A DNA stretch of 64,000 nucleotides. Origin: Chaetomium olivaceum (taxonomy: Eukaryota; Ascomycota; Sordariomycetes; Sordariales; Chaetomiaceae). The notes under the pieces were generated by a model. It ran no database searches and was not told the DNA's origin. It worked only from the letters and a program-made list of their open reading frames with translations. A program made the position numbers and the translations under genes. The number at the start of each line of letters is the position of its first letter. The stretch's first letter is position 1. Positions 21,521 through 31,597 of this stretch are shown here, piece by piece. The DNA lies in the NCBI GenBank assembly GCA_039881045.1, contig JAYWVB010000032.1, positions 62,001-126,000 of the forward strand, in the 5' to 3' direction.

Positions 21521-21976
21521 TTACCAGCACTTGTAAGAGCGGTAAATACCCTTCTCGCGGCAGCGACCGCGGGTGGAAAGGGGGTCCTCAGTGCCGTGGC
21601 AGTCCTTGCCAGTGTAGACTTCGAGGCACAGCATGTCAGCTTCTTGCGCTCAAAGCTTTGACGGAGGGGGGCGAGAGAAAGTAAATAGAAGCTTACCTCT
21701 GGGGTTGAGCATGCCGCCCGTGTTCCAGAAGAAGGCACCCGTGGCATCGTCAAGGTTGTAGCAACGGCCCGAGACGGGGGCGGCGTGGTACAGAATGTTG
21801 CGGTCGTTGTTGCTGTTTTGCATGTTGGTTAGTATGCAAGCAGGATTGAGTCTAGGGGATGGGCGAGTTGCCACATACCAATCGTCCACGGTGCGGTACT
21901 GGTTCAGCTTGGGCTTGTCGGCCAGGACGGAGGGCACGAGGGCCGCGGCAACAAGGAGGAGGGTTTGGCACTTCAT
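21521..21976 (-). CDS. Small secreted cysteine-rich protein (110 aa, six cysteines after the signal peptide)
   Basis: Read leftward from ATG 21976-21974. Exons are 21976-21879, 21812-21697 and 21639-21521, joined at gtatgt/aacag and gtaagc/agaag sites. Together they make 333 bases, an exact 111-codon frame ending TAA. The N-terminus is a clear signal peptide (MKCQTLLLVAAALVPSVLA). The mature part of about 90 residues has six Cys, in 'VDDC', 'SGRCYN', 'MLCLEV', 'KDCHG', 'GRCREK' and 'YKCW', enough for three disulfides. A TATA-like element (TATAAA on this strand) lies at about 22089-22094, some 115 bases upstream. Size, secretion signal and cysteine spacing fit an effector or antimicrobial-type small secreted protein; I recognise no named family. 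Confidence 0.8.
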
Positions 21977-23099
21977 TGTGGTGGTGGTGGTGGTTTGGTG
22001 TTGGTGTTGGTGTTGGGTTATGGAGATGCGTGGAAGAGTGTCTGAGTGTGATGCCCCAAACTGGACTTGACGGGCGAACGTGGTAGCTTTATACCGCTTC
22101 TCATGAAAGGAAAGCACCGGTCGACATCCATCCGTATCCCACCGAGACTGAAGCAACTCTACTCCGCTTCAGGTAGGTCCTGCGTGGATCACCAGTTGAC
22201 AACGTCGTGGTGGATCACCAGTCTACGAAGTGCTTTCACGGTACAGGGCTCGGAAGTTGCATGCTTATCGCCTAGCCCAAATGCATCGTTGGTATGGCTA
22301 TCACAGAGACATTCTGAAGCCAAACAGTTGCGCTGTGCAAGACATCAGGTGGGCCCCGTTCTCACTCTCTCCAACGGAGACGTCCGCTTCAACACCCGTT
22401 ACCTAAAGCGGTTGTTGCTCAGTGAGACAGTAGTGGGGTGGTCGAGAACGAGCTGGGGTATGAGCTGGCCCAAACTGCCAGGATCGGTAATTTCTCCAGC
22501 GAATGGTTGGCTCAAACGCGATTCCCGTAAGCCCTATGAGTCTTGGCCCTGTCCACGCGAGCTGTTCCTGTGGATCAGGCGAATCAAGAGTGGTCCCCGA
22601 ACAGCTTCAAGAGAGGAAGAAACAAACTCGGAATTTACCGAGCGCCTCAAAGCAGCCGAATCCAACCTTCGAGGCCGCCAGTGAGTTGCAGTCTCACCGC
22701 CGGTTATTCGTTAACTAGCGGTAGCGAGAGGGAATTGCTCGCTGACGGCGTCAATGCTGTGGATCATGGCGGACCTAAACAAACTATGCCTACGCGGGCA
22801 CGTTGTGCTTCCTTTGGCTCAGTATTGGCTGGCATCTGAGAAGAGTGGGTGAATCGTACGTCGGATACAGTTTATTATTTTGTCCTGCCCCGTTGAAGAG
22901 GACGCGGAGCGGCAGGGCGGCAATGTTCCGCGGGAGTTCAACATTCACAGGCATTGATGGATGATTACGCGTCTTTTGATGCAGGAGCACCTATTCGACG
23001 CGCTGGGGTTCCTGCGTTTTACGTATCACGTTGTAGCAGGCCGGGAAGTGTGGCGAGGTCTGTAAACTGGACTTCCCCTGAATCCCTGGATGGAGCCGT
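21977..23099. other. Gene-poor spacer
   Basis: After the secreted-protein promoter no convincing gene is visible. Short direct repeats occur at 22173-22222 ('gtggatcaccagt' twice). The 100-codon plus-strand frames at 22503-22840 have no family signal and mutually exclusive frames. Confidence 0.4.
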
Positions 23100-24038
23100 G
23101 GAAACGGCGGTCCTCCACTCTGACTCGTCCACTTATCCCATGTCTCGCACGTCTCATCAAACACCTCGCGGCCATGCCCCTCCTCAACGGATATGGGGTC
23201 TTTTTGCTCGACGATCTCCACGGGCAGACAAACGTTGATTGGCATCCCAAGCGATATGGCAGTGGACTCGCCACACGCCGAAGTGGACGAGCAACGCCCC
23301 GGGATTGTCAAATCGGAAGGCGATGATCAGGTAGCTATGCGCTGGCAGGGCGACCGTGTCTCACCGTGGCGGGTTTGTGAGCTGGAACAAAGCCGGGCTA
23401 CCGTCCTCGTGCCTCACTTGGGTGAGGATCCATAAATCGTGCCCTGTGGACGTGGATAGGGTGCCGGACCTCGCCCAAGGCCCCGACTGTGACATTGTCG
23501 ATTACCACGATGGCCCATTCATCCTCCTTAGCATGAGCAGATATTTTCTGCGCTTCCAGGTTGCCAAATGTTACGAGACGAAAAGTAAACAGGCCGACCT
23601 CAACCTGTACAACGTTGTAAAACCTAGGGAAAAGATCAACCTAGGGAAAAGATCGACCTCGTCAAAGATTTGCTAGAGTGCTGCGTTCCCAGTCGATAAT
23701 TAAAGCGTTGCGTTGATGGTCCATTAAAACAACCTTCATATGCGAGGCTCCTCTTAAGGTTCTCCGGTGTGGGCCCGGCAATGATGGACACGTCCACTTT
23801 CACATAGGGGACCAAGCTCTGGCCGGGCTCAGCGGCACACTGATTGGAAGCGTGATAATGGGCGTGCTTAGCGATGCTTGCCGCGGTGTACCACACAAGT
23901 CTCGTTACGGAGTTGGGGTTGTCGTTTGCCACGCCTGAGTAGGTGTTCACCCACACGGAGCGCACCCAGTAGTTGTCTGGTTTGCGATTGGCTTCAACGA
24001 CGATGCCATATCGCGTCGACTCCGCCAGGTTGACTGTT
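23100..24038 (-). pseudogene. Laccase (multicopper oxidase) C-terminal pseudogene
   Basis: Read leftward, fragments of an ascomycete laccase appear in order: 'STRYGIVVEANRKPDNYWVR', 'QCAAEPGQSLVPYVKVDVS', 'EDEWAIVVIDNVTVGALGEV' followed by the copper-ligand motif 'HPIHVH', then 'GHDLWILTQ', 'LFQLTNPPR' (TGA at 23363-23361 where Arg is usual), 'YLIIAFRFDNPGALLVH', the second copper motif 'VHCHIAWDA', and the tail 'FDETCETWDKW'. The frame shifts several times, and the N-terminal cupredoxin domain is missing because the sequence joins a KS fragment at about 24038. A short tandem duplication 'aacctagggaaaagatc' lies at about 23620-23656. Not functional as it stands. Confidence 0.75.
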
Positions 24039-24281
24039 CAAGAAGCCGGCGTCAAACTTGGTCACGTCGCTCCGGACATCATCCTCGAGGCAGTACGACT
24101 TGGTGGCGTTGGCTGTGCCGTGGTGGGTACTGACGGGGTGGTAGTATGGATCGATATTGAACTGCGATGTCTTGCGGCCTAGGCCTTCTGGGGGTTGAAT
24201 GACTGACCACAACTTGGAAGATGTGCCAGCGCGGCCGGGAAAATGGTAACCTGGCCCGATGACTGAAATAGGTTCCGACAA
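24039..24281 (-). pseudogene. Polyketide synthase N-terminal ketosynthase fragment
   Basis: ATG at 24281 opens 'MSEPISVIGPGYHFPGRAGT', the usual beginning of a highly reducing PKS. It is followed by 'FNIDPYYHPVSTHHGTANA' and 'KFDAGFLN', which match the opening of the KS domain up to just before the conserved 'DPQQRLL' motif. There the homology stops and laccase homology starts in another frame. No catalytic Cys-His-His residues, AT or other PKS domain is present. This is a remnant of about 80 residues compared with a usual length above 2000. Confidence 0.72.
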
Positions 24282-25103
24282 TGTTGTATAAATTGCAGTA
24301 TCTCCGGTCGTAGTGTTGTGCGGATTTGTTCAGAGAGATTACAAGAACCAACCACAAGGAGTTGAAACAAAGAAAGGTCGACATTTTAAGTCTATATGAT
24401 GGATTCTATTGCCGCTCATATGATCATGGACACAGTCTATGCGCTTCGATCATGGTTTGCTCGCCTACATCCGAATTGTGGTTCTTGCCACCGTATACAC
24501 ATTGCCGTGCCTTATATCACGATGACATATACGGTACGCTGTCGCGTATTCGGGCCATCAGGTTGGTAGATATTGTACCTCTACTTGCACGCTGCAAGCC
24601 GAGTATGTCTTACAAGGCAGAAGCTTACGATCGGAGAAAGCGCCGATGATGACTGCTGACTTCCATGGATGGTACCGAGCCAGGATGGGGCGGACCAAAA
24701 GGGGAGCCAACGTTCGAAGTAATCCAACGGTCGGAGGTATCACGGCTGCAGAAATGCAGACGAATTCCGTGGTCGCGTATTGGATGCAGGAAGAGGTTAG
24801 ACCGCAGTGAATGGCTTGAGAGGTTTCAACGTAAATTCAACCATCATGGCGAAGAACTAACTACAGCTGTTTATTGGCCAAGTTCAATTTAAAGCGAGAC
24901 GTCGTGACAAGATTGGTGTCCTGGTTTCGACAAGGTTACCTATCCAATCTCAAGTTTTCTTCATGCCGGATCGTATAGTTTAGCAATGCGGCTACTTCCC
25001 GTATTATCGTCATTCTCAGCTGCGCCACTGCATGATGGCACACGACATGCCTTCGTTACAGATTGCTAGAACCTCAAAATCGGAGAATTTTCCGTCGCCA
25101 GTC
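24282..25103. other. Spacer between KS fragment and regulator gene
   Basis: No gene supported. It would contain the former promoter of the PKS fragment on the right side of 24281 and the 3' flank of the regulator gene (minus strand). Confidence 0.5.
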
Positions 25104-27789
25104 TTACGAAGGTGATCCTGCAAACTGATTGTTTGTTTGAATCCATTCATCCAATGAGATGCTGATGTTAGGGTCGTAATCGAAGCTGATTGTCTGTCCC
25201 TGAGCGGCCGGAGGCGTGTAAGCCCCGAGGAGGCCTGGCATGACAAATCGATCCGCTACGGAAAGCTCAGCCTCTGGATCCGATAAGCACAAAGGGGCGC
25301 TGAATGTATACTCACGGTCAAAAGCAGTACTTCCTAAACTCGTGTTGTCCTGCGGCACCACGTCTTGCCTAGGGATGACAGTCATTCCAGCATGGCTGCC
25401 GTCGACATAAACATAATCTGCTGTGGTCGTGCCTCGGGTCCTTTGATGGAAAGACATAGTTCTACTAAGTTGGTCGCTGTGTTCTTCCTTGTCATATTGA
25501 TGCCCTTGGGAATCGCGGCCTTCAGCCCTCGCGAGCACAATGCTCACCGTCTCGGCTGCTTTTTTTGCTTCGCTAGAGTCAGAACTGGCGCGCATCCAGA
25601 TGGTCCTGGCTCTTCTGAGTGCCCTCAAAATCTCATCTTCCCTCTGTAGCGTGCGACCGCGATGTAACATCGAGCACAACACCATAGTAGCGGTTAGGAA
25701 AGTGTGGTTCATGATAGAAGACACACGCCAGCGCATCGTGTACAGCTGTCCTCCAGGGCCGGTTTCTTCGTCAAGAATTTGTTGGATCCGAAGGGTACCG
25801 AGAGAGGCGTCTAGACATGTAGTGCGAGAGTAGGCAAAGACATCCTCGTCCGGCGAGGTCGACTCTACGTAGAGAAAACGTCTGTGAAGTAGGATTTGCC
25901 CCTTATAAAATAGGTGCAAAATGAACAGTCGTGCCATGATAACCTCCGGAGTATCGGTGACGCTGATGGCCAAAGGCTTAGGCTTGAACGGCGGGGGATG
26001 CTGGCCGCTGCCTGCTGTAGAATGCCGTCCACCCGCATCACCTCGGAATAACCACACGGTTGGGCGGCAGAAGTGAGATCGCATATGGTACCGAGAGCCA
26101 CGAACATCCTCCTCCTGGCGATAATACTGAGAGCTGGTGTGAGTTCAGTCTCAGGGCGGGGCGGTGGCAACTCGGTTGTGTCTTTGTCCAAATCATTATC
26201 GCTGAGGTTGCGTGGCTCCGCCGTGTCCCATTTCCAGTCCGAGATCATGCGAGGCATCCCCATTTGAGTCGAAATGAGCATATCACCTTGGAGCACAGTA
26301 GCCCAGAGCCTTCGCCTAATCTCGCTCTGGAGCGAGGAGATGCCCGGAAAATTGCTAGGGTCACGATGATAACCCATGCGCATGGCCAGATTCACTTCAA
26401 GACCGAACAGAAACCAGATGTCTTTGTCGGCGTCGTCTCGAAGGATTAATTCGATGTAAACATAATGTATCACCGTTTCTAGGACGTATGGGCCGGATTT
26501 GGTGTATTCGCCGATTATGAGACATTGCACTGTCTTTTCGCGGTAGAGGTCGATTTGGAGAGACCGATGTTCAGGGTCGCCATGCGCAGTGTCGGAAGCA
26601 TCCGACGAGAGCAGAGCGAGGCATATCATGCTGAAAAGGTGCCCAACCCAAATGACTGGGACGCTTGATTTATTGGCCCAGAATGCTTCATACTGGATGG
26701 GTACCGTCAGTACGGAGCTCCTAGTCGTGAATTCACCAGTAAATCGGGAGACTTCCGAACACTCACTTCCCGAAGAAAGCTTGGGCCATGGATAATGGCT
26801 GTTCGCGGTTCAGTCAGTTACGCAGTCCACATGCGCCATTGATTTTTAATCTCGGAAGCAAACAGATGACCCAAAGATTCAAGTACTGACAATGAACCAA
26901 GTCTAAACGGTTGAAATAGCGAGAGATGTAACGGTCGACAGCGGTCTTTGGCGGCAAGGCGGCAAGGATCTCAGCGCGCGAAACGGGCAAGCTACAACCG
27001 TAGAGGAGAAGAGTATGACTGGAGCGAGGTCCCAGAATGTTGCTGGTTACATCGCCAACGCCAGGGTCTTGATCGGCCTCGGCTAACCGGAACCGTTCCT
27101 CTTGATCGAAATGATCCTTGAGATCAGCAATACCGTCTAGAATGGCCGTCCAATGGTCGCCGCTAACGTAGCGAAGCTCCGAGGCACTCATCCGCATGCT
27201 CCCACATTCGGAGCCCGCTTCCATGGGTGTATTTACTTCGGCGGGCGATGGCGCGGTTTCGGCGGGAGTGGCCATAGCGCGAGGTACTGAACCGGTACCG
27301 GGTGCCGGACCGAGGCCGGGACCCAGTTCCGGAGTGGGGCCGGGGCCCGGACAGCGGCCGGACATGGAACCGAGCACGGGCCTTGGGATGAGAGACATGA
27401 CGAGACGCTCAAGATGAACAATGCGGTCGTGCATAGCTGCTGGCTTTGGCAGAGATAAAGCGGTGGTGTAGTTGTCGGCGTAAGTGCACGCGAGTCCCCG
27501 TGACGAGCAGGTGGAACATGGCTGCTGGCGGTCGCAACGTAACCTAGTGGTTGTGGGCGGAGCAAGGGATTAGCGGGTTTGTATTAAGGGGACGGGATCA
27601 GAAAATAAAACTGATAATTTCATAGATTTTTAAAAAGGGGTCGGCGCGGAACAAGGCGTACTTGCGACGTCGACAGAGATTGCATGATAGTTGTGGTTTT
27701 TTACGACGTCGACTGGCGCTGGGACCGGGAAGTGATTGGGGTACGTCTTGGACGACTTTGCCGGCCCCAGAATCACTCAACAACGACAT
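25104..27789 (-). CDS. Zn2Cys6 fungal transcription factor with fungal_trans (MHR) domain; one 1-base frameshift
   Basis: Read leftward. Exons 27789-27662, 27543-26891, 26798-26767 and 26692-25104. The first junction assembles the zinc cluster ('SCNLCRRRK|LRCDRQQPC', 'CSSRGLAC'), followed by the linker/coiled coil 'MHDRIVHLERLVMSL'. The middle-homology region carries 'IIHGPSFLRE|YEAFWANKSS', 'VIWVGHLFSMICLAL', 'DKDIWFLFGLEVNLAMRMG' and 'RRRLWATVLQGDMLISTQMG'. At a five-C run (+ strand 25993-25997) the frame slips; with one more C the four exons sum to 2403 bases, a perfect 801-codon frame continuing 'PPFKPKPLAISVTDTPE'. So this is either a sequencing error or a recent lesion. Probably the pathway regulator of the neighbouring biosynthetic genes, lying between the KS-laccase relic and the MFS exporter. 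Confidence 0.82.
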
Positions 27790-28966
27790 TGGGACCGACT
27801 GTTTTTGCTGAGTGATGTTTGCCAAGCCTGAAAATGGATTCAGTCGAGCAAGCGTACTCAGTGTTCGATTTGGAATGGAAAGAATGAACGACAGCGAGAG
27901 GACTGCAAGAGTTTCCAGATGGTGGTGCTTCCCTCGGCGAAATGTCACTGGTACTGTACCTACGGAAATTAACTGCACCCACCATGGAAACAGCCCGATG
28001 AACACCCCACTTTCGTTCCTTCGTTGAAGATTGCCCCACCTTTCTGTCGGACATAACCATCCGACCGTCCGTTGCCCCACTCCGAATGCCGTGGAGGCAG
28101 GCACGGCAGCAGGCCATCCCTGGGCCACTTTTCGAGATGAGGACGTTTTACGCATATGTCATTACCCGTTCTGTCACGGTCCTTCCCGGGTAAGGTACAG
28201 TACCCTGCTGCTGCCTAGGTACTCCTCCATGTGCCTGCCTGACGTGCCTGAAAATATTCGATACCTTACGTTCAATTTGAACAATCGGCGGCAGGATTAA
28301 TGCAGCCGAGGCGTATCACCATAAGTCCACGTATCTGCCCCCAGCCCAAGATAGGTGAACCGGAATCCGCCTCACTTCGGTGGTCTTGTGATCTTGCCCA
28401 TGAAGGTCCAAGGGTGGGATGACGAGACTCGCAAGTCCAACAGTTTACCCCAGCTAGGTATGTGTGGGTGCAGCGGGATGGTACGTCGCGTACATAGCGC
28501 CTTTAGTCCCTAGACGAGTTTCTGTCTGTGCCAGAGCATCGTCGAATTGGTCGTCCTGGGATGGAATACCAGGCGGTAACCGAATACTCCCCGGTCCGAT
28601 CCCCCGCGGACACGGTACGGGAATGGCCGCTCGCTTAGCCCGAGGTTCCGGAGGTCCCCTACCACCTCAGTTTCGTTGGTCATCTGTTTGCCCGGAGCAC
28701 CAGACTTGATGACGATTAACCAACACCAACAGTCCCGTGAGATTGCACGTACGCTCTTAGCTCCGCCTAGTACCCGCGGAGCCACGGCGTCCTCCGAGTC
28801 ACGCAATGGAGTTTAACGCCCTCAATTGCATGGGGCTGCGCTACTTAAGCCCCCTTCCCCGTTCTTGGTCAGGAACAACTGTCCGAACCACCCCCGTCTC
28901 GGGTTATCTTCGTCCATCTACTACCTTGGCAGTATTCAACCACTCGCATAAGCCACGACCACAACA
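27790..28966. promoter_or_regulatory. Divergent promoter region between the regulator and the MFS transporter
   Basis: The regulator (minus) and transporter (plus) diverge from this 1.18 kb region, so both promoters lie here. It contains 'gcctaggtac' at 28213-28222 and no supportable gene. A specific binding site for the Zn2Cys6 factor cannot be assigned by eye with confidence. Confidence 0.5.
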
Positions 28967-30517
28967 ATGTCGAAGGAAGAGTTCTTGGAAGAAAAACAGC
29001 CGGCCGCACTCGAGTCAAGCCCAGCCAGTGGGAGCAACCTCGACATTGGAATAGAGAGCTGCACCGTAGATTGGGACGAGCCCGATGATGCTGAGAACCC
29101 CATCAACTGGCCTGCCGCCAAACGATGGACTCAAATCATCATGATCTCGACACTCGGTTTCATCACGTATGCCCTCTCTCGCCTGATCCTGGTGTTGGAG
29201 ACGACATGTATGGATTCTAACATGGACTCTAGGAACCTCGCCCCCACCACCTGCGCACCCGGCATCAGCGGCATCGTCGCGGACCTCAACATCACCACCG
29301 AGACGGTCGGCACTCTTGCCATCACATTCTATGTCCTTGGCATCGCCGTGGGCCCAATGGCCATATCTCCGCTCAGCGAAGTCTATGGCCGCCTCCCCGT
29401 TTACCACATTGCAAACCTTGTCTTTGTGGCCTTCATCATCGGTAATGCGCTCAGCACAAACGTCGCTCAGTTCATCGTCTTCCGCTTTCTCGCGGGCTGT
29501 GCAGGCGGCGTGCCAATGGCCCTTGGCGGCGGCTCCATCGCCGACCTCACTCTGCTTCCCAAGAGAGGGCTGGCCATGACCTTGTTCAGCCTTGGGCCTC
29601 TGACGGGGCCAGTTATTGGTCCGCTCATTGGTGGATTCATTGCCGCGAATAAGGGCTGGCGCTGGACCTTCTGGGTGCTGGCCATTGTTGGCGGCGTTGC
29701 CAGTGTTGCTGCCCTCGCCCTGCTGCACGAGACACACCCAAGGATCATTCTAGAGCGCAAGACGGCCCGGCTTCGTGTCGAGACAGGCAACGCCCAACTC
29801 CGATCAAAACTGGCTCTTCCTTACACGCCAAGCCAAGTCCTCACCAGGGCCTTGGTCCGCCCTACCATGCTCCTGATCCGCTCTCCAATCGTGCTGGTCT
29901 TGTCCCTTTACGTCAGTCTCGTCTTTGGTATTATGTACCTGCTGTTTACGACCTTTACCACCGTCTTCGAGGGTCAATACGGTTTCACCACATCCACCTC
30001 CGGATTAGTGTACCTGGGTTTGGGCATTTCCATGGTTTTCGCCGTACCCGTCTTCAACAGTCTGAATAAGCGCATGATTGTGCAGGCAATGGCAGAGGGT
30101 TTACCAGCGCCGCGGCTCGAACAACGTCTGCTGCCCATGATCTGGTTCAGCCCGTTGGTAGCAGTAGGCCTATTCATCTATGGCTGGACGACCGAGTACA
30201 AAGTGCCTTGGATTGTCCCTATCATCGGTACCTCCTTCATTGGCTACGGTGCATTCTTTGTCCTGATGCCCGCCCAACTCTACCTCGTGAACTTGTTCGG
30301 TTCCGAGGGTGCCGCCTCTGCCTTGGGTGCCAACCTTCTGCTGCGCTACATCTCCGGCACGTTCTTGCCGCTCGCTGGGCCCAAAATGTACCAGACCTTG
30401 CACTATGGCTGGGGCAACTCGCTTCTTGGTTTCCTGGCACTGAGTTACATACCGTTCCCAATCTTGTTCTACAAGTATGGGGGGTGGCTTCGCGCCAAAA
30501 CTGCTGTTGAGTTTTGA
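28967..30517 (+). CDS. MFS multidrug/metabolite exporter (DHA1, Tpo1-like)
   Basis: A proton-antiport exporter of the plasma membrane with about 12 membrane helices. The acidic cytosolic N-terminus carries 'DWDEPDDAENPINWPAAKRW', typical of DHA1 drug transporters. Motif A appears as 'GPMAISPLSEVYGRLPVY', and motif C-like 'GPLTGPVIGPLIGG' in helix 5. The whole span is open, but it hides a 66-base intron (29167-29232: donor gtatgc, perfect branch site ctaac, acceptor ctag). Removing it restores the family sequence 'LGFIT|NLAPTTCAPGI' in helix 1 and gives 494 residues. It lies beside the Zn2Cys6 gene and upstream of an FAD monooxygenase, consistent with export of a pathway product. No lesions seen. 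Confidence 0.9.
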   Translation: MSKEEFLEEKQPAALESSPASGSNLDIGIESCTVDWDEPDDAENPINWPAAKRWTQIIMISTLGFITYALSRLILVLETTCMDSNMDSRNLAPTTCAPGISGIVADLNITTETVGTLAITFYVLGIAVGPMAISPLSEVYGRLPVYHIANLVFVAFIIGNALSTNVAQFIVFRFLAGCAGGVPMALGGGSIADLTLLPKRGLAMTLFSLGPLTGPVIGPLIGGFIAANKGWRWTFWVLAIVGGVASVAALALLHETHPRIILERKTARLRVETGNAQLRSKLALPYTPSQVLTRALVRPTMLLIRSPIVLVLSLYVSLVFGIMYLLFTTFTTVFEGQYGFTTSTSGLVYLGLGISMVFAVPVFNSLNKRMIVQAMAEGLPAPRLEQRLLPMIWFSPLVAVGLFIYGWTTEYKVPWIVPIIGTSFIGYGAFFVLMPAQLYLVNLFGSEGAASALGANLLLRYISGTFLPLAGPKMYQTLHYGWGNSLLGFLALSYIPFPILFYKYGGWLRAKTAVEF

Positions 30518-31597
30518 TACGGGGGCCAAAACGATGGTGGGGGTAGAAAAGGGGCAACCTTGATATTTGTTTTTGCTTACGTGTTCGAGCTTCGCGAAGG
30601 CCAGGAGCCAGATTGCAACGGTGTACCTACTCAAACACGTATAATCGAACCTGAAACACTCGAGATCGATGTTGGCTTAGAAGTTACGGGTGAGGTGTTA
30701 GCTTGCAGGCTCATAAATGGTAATCTGGTTCTCATTTAGGAAAGAAAACCCAATAAACATGGGTTGCCAGCCCACGGTGATTAAATCAGTAGGTAGTTAA
30801 CTTGAGTACACGAACTACGTCGCATCCAGGGATAAGAACGCTAAAGAGTAACGGAGATACCCAATAATACGTACGCGCAGGACGCTGAGACACTTTGAAG
30901 TATTTGATACGCAAAGTAGAGAACAAGCCATCGTTTTTCTCGGTTGACACAGGCGCTGGGGCATGTCAAGCCGGAGTTTGGAATCGGAAGCCAATCGATC
31001 TAATCCAACCCGTTTTCATAAGAATCCATAAGTCCATTCTCTGCACCAGATACCCGTGGCGTCTGGTATCGACGGAATTTCCTAAAGAGCAATTCGAGGT
31101 TTCGATCCCTTGCCCCCGGGCGGTTGATCACTCCGACCATCCGGAACAACGTAGGTACCTTAGCCAAGGGCACCCGGAAGTTGCCGCTCGCACTCGGAGA
31201 TCAGCTCCAATGACAGCCCCAAACAAGGTATTCGTCTTAACTGATCTGGGAAATATTGCTCCTCCGGATCCGGACAAAGAAACATGCCTATACAACTGAT
31301 TATCCCATTGATGAAAGTGTTACTGAACATAAAGTGTTACTGAACATCCGCGGCTGTATCATGCTATAACCTGACTCACCTTGATGGCCAGCACATCTGC
31401 GTCTCCCAGCACCGAAGTCCTGAATAAAGGTAAGCTGTAAGAAGAGGGCACGACCTCCGGCTGGGGTTTCTTGACCTTGCCCAGTGAACTCCAAGCACGC
31501 CACACACAATACTTCGGATCCGCAGGCCTTCTTGTTTTAGAGCGGCTTCCGGAACTGTACCCAGAGAAACCTCTCCGTTGCATTCTGCAAACGAAAA
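30518..31597. other. Intergenic region, MFS to monooxygenase
   Basis: No gene supported. A 17-base direct tandem repeat ('aaagtgttactgaacat' twice) lies at 31315-31348. The last hundred bases should include the monooxygenase promoter. Confidence 0.45.

Noticed and set aside
29015..29737. 240-codon open frame on the minus strand
   Set aside because: Antisense of the MFS exporter; its composition mirrors the transporter codons and it has no motif of its own.
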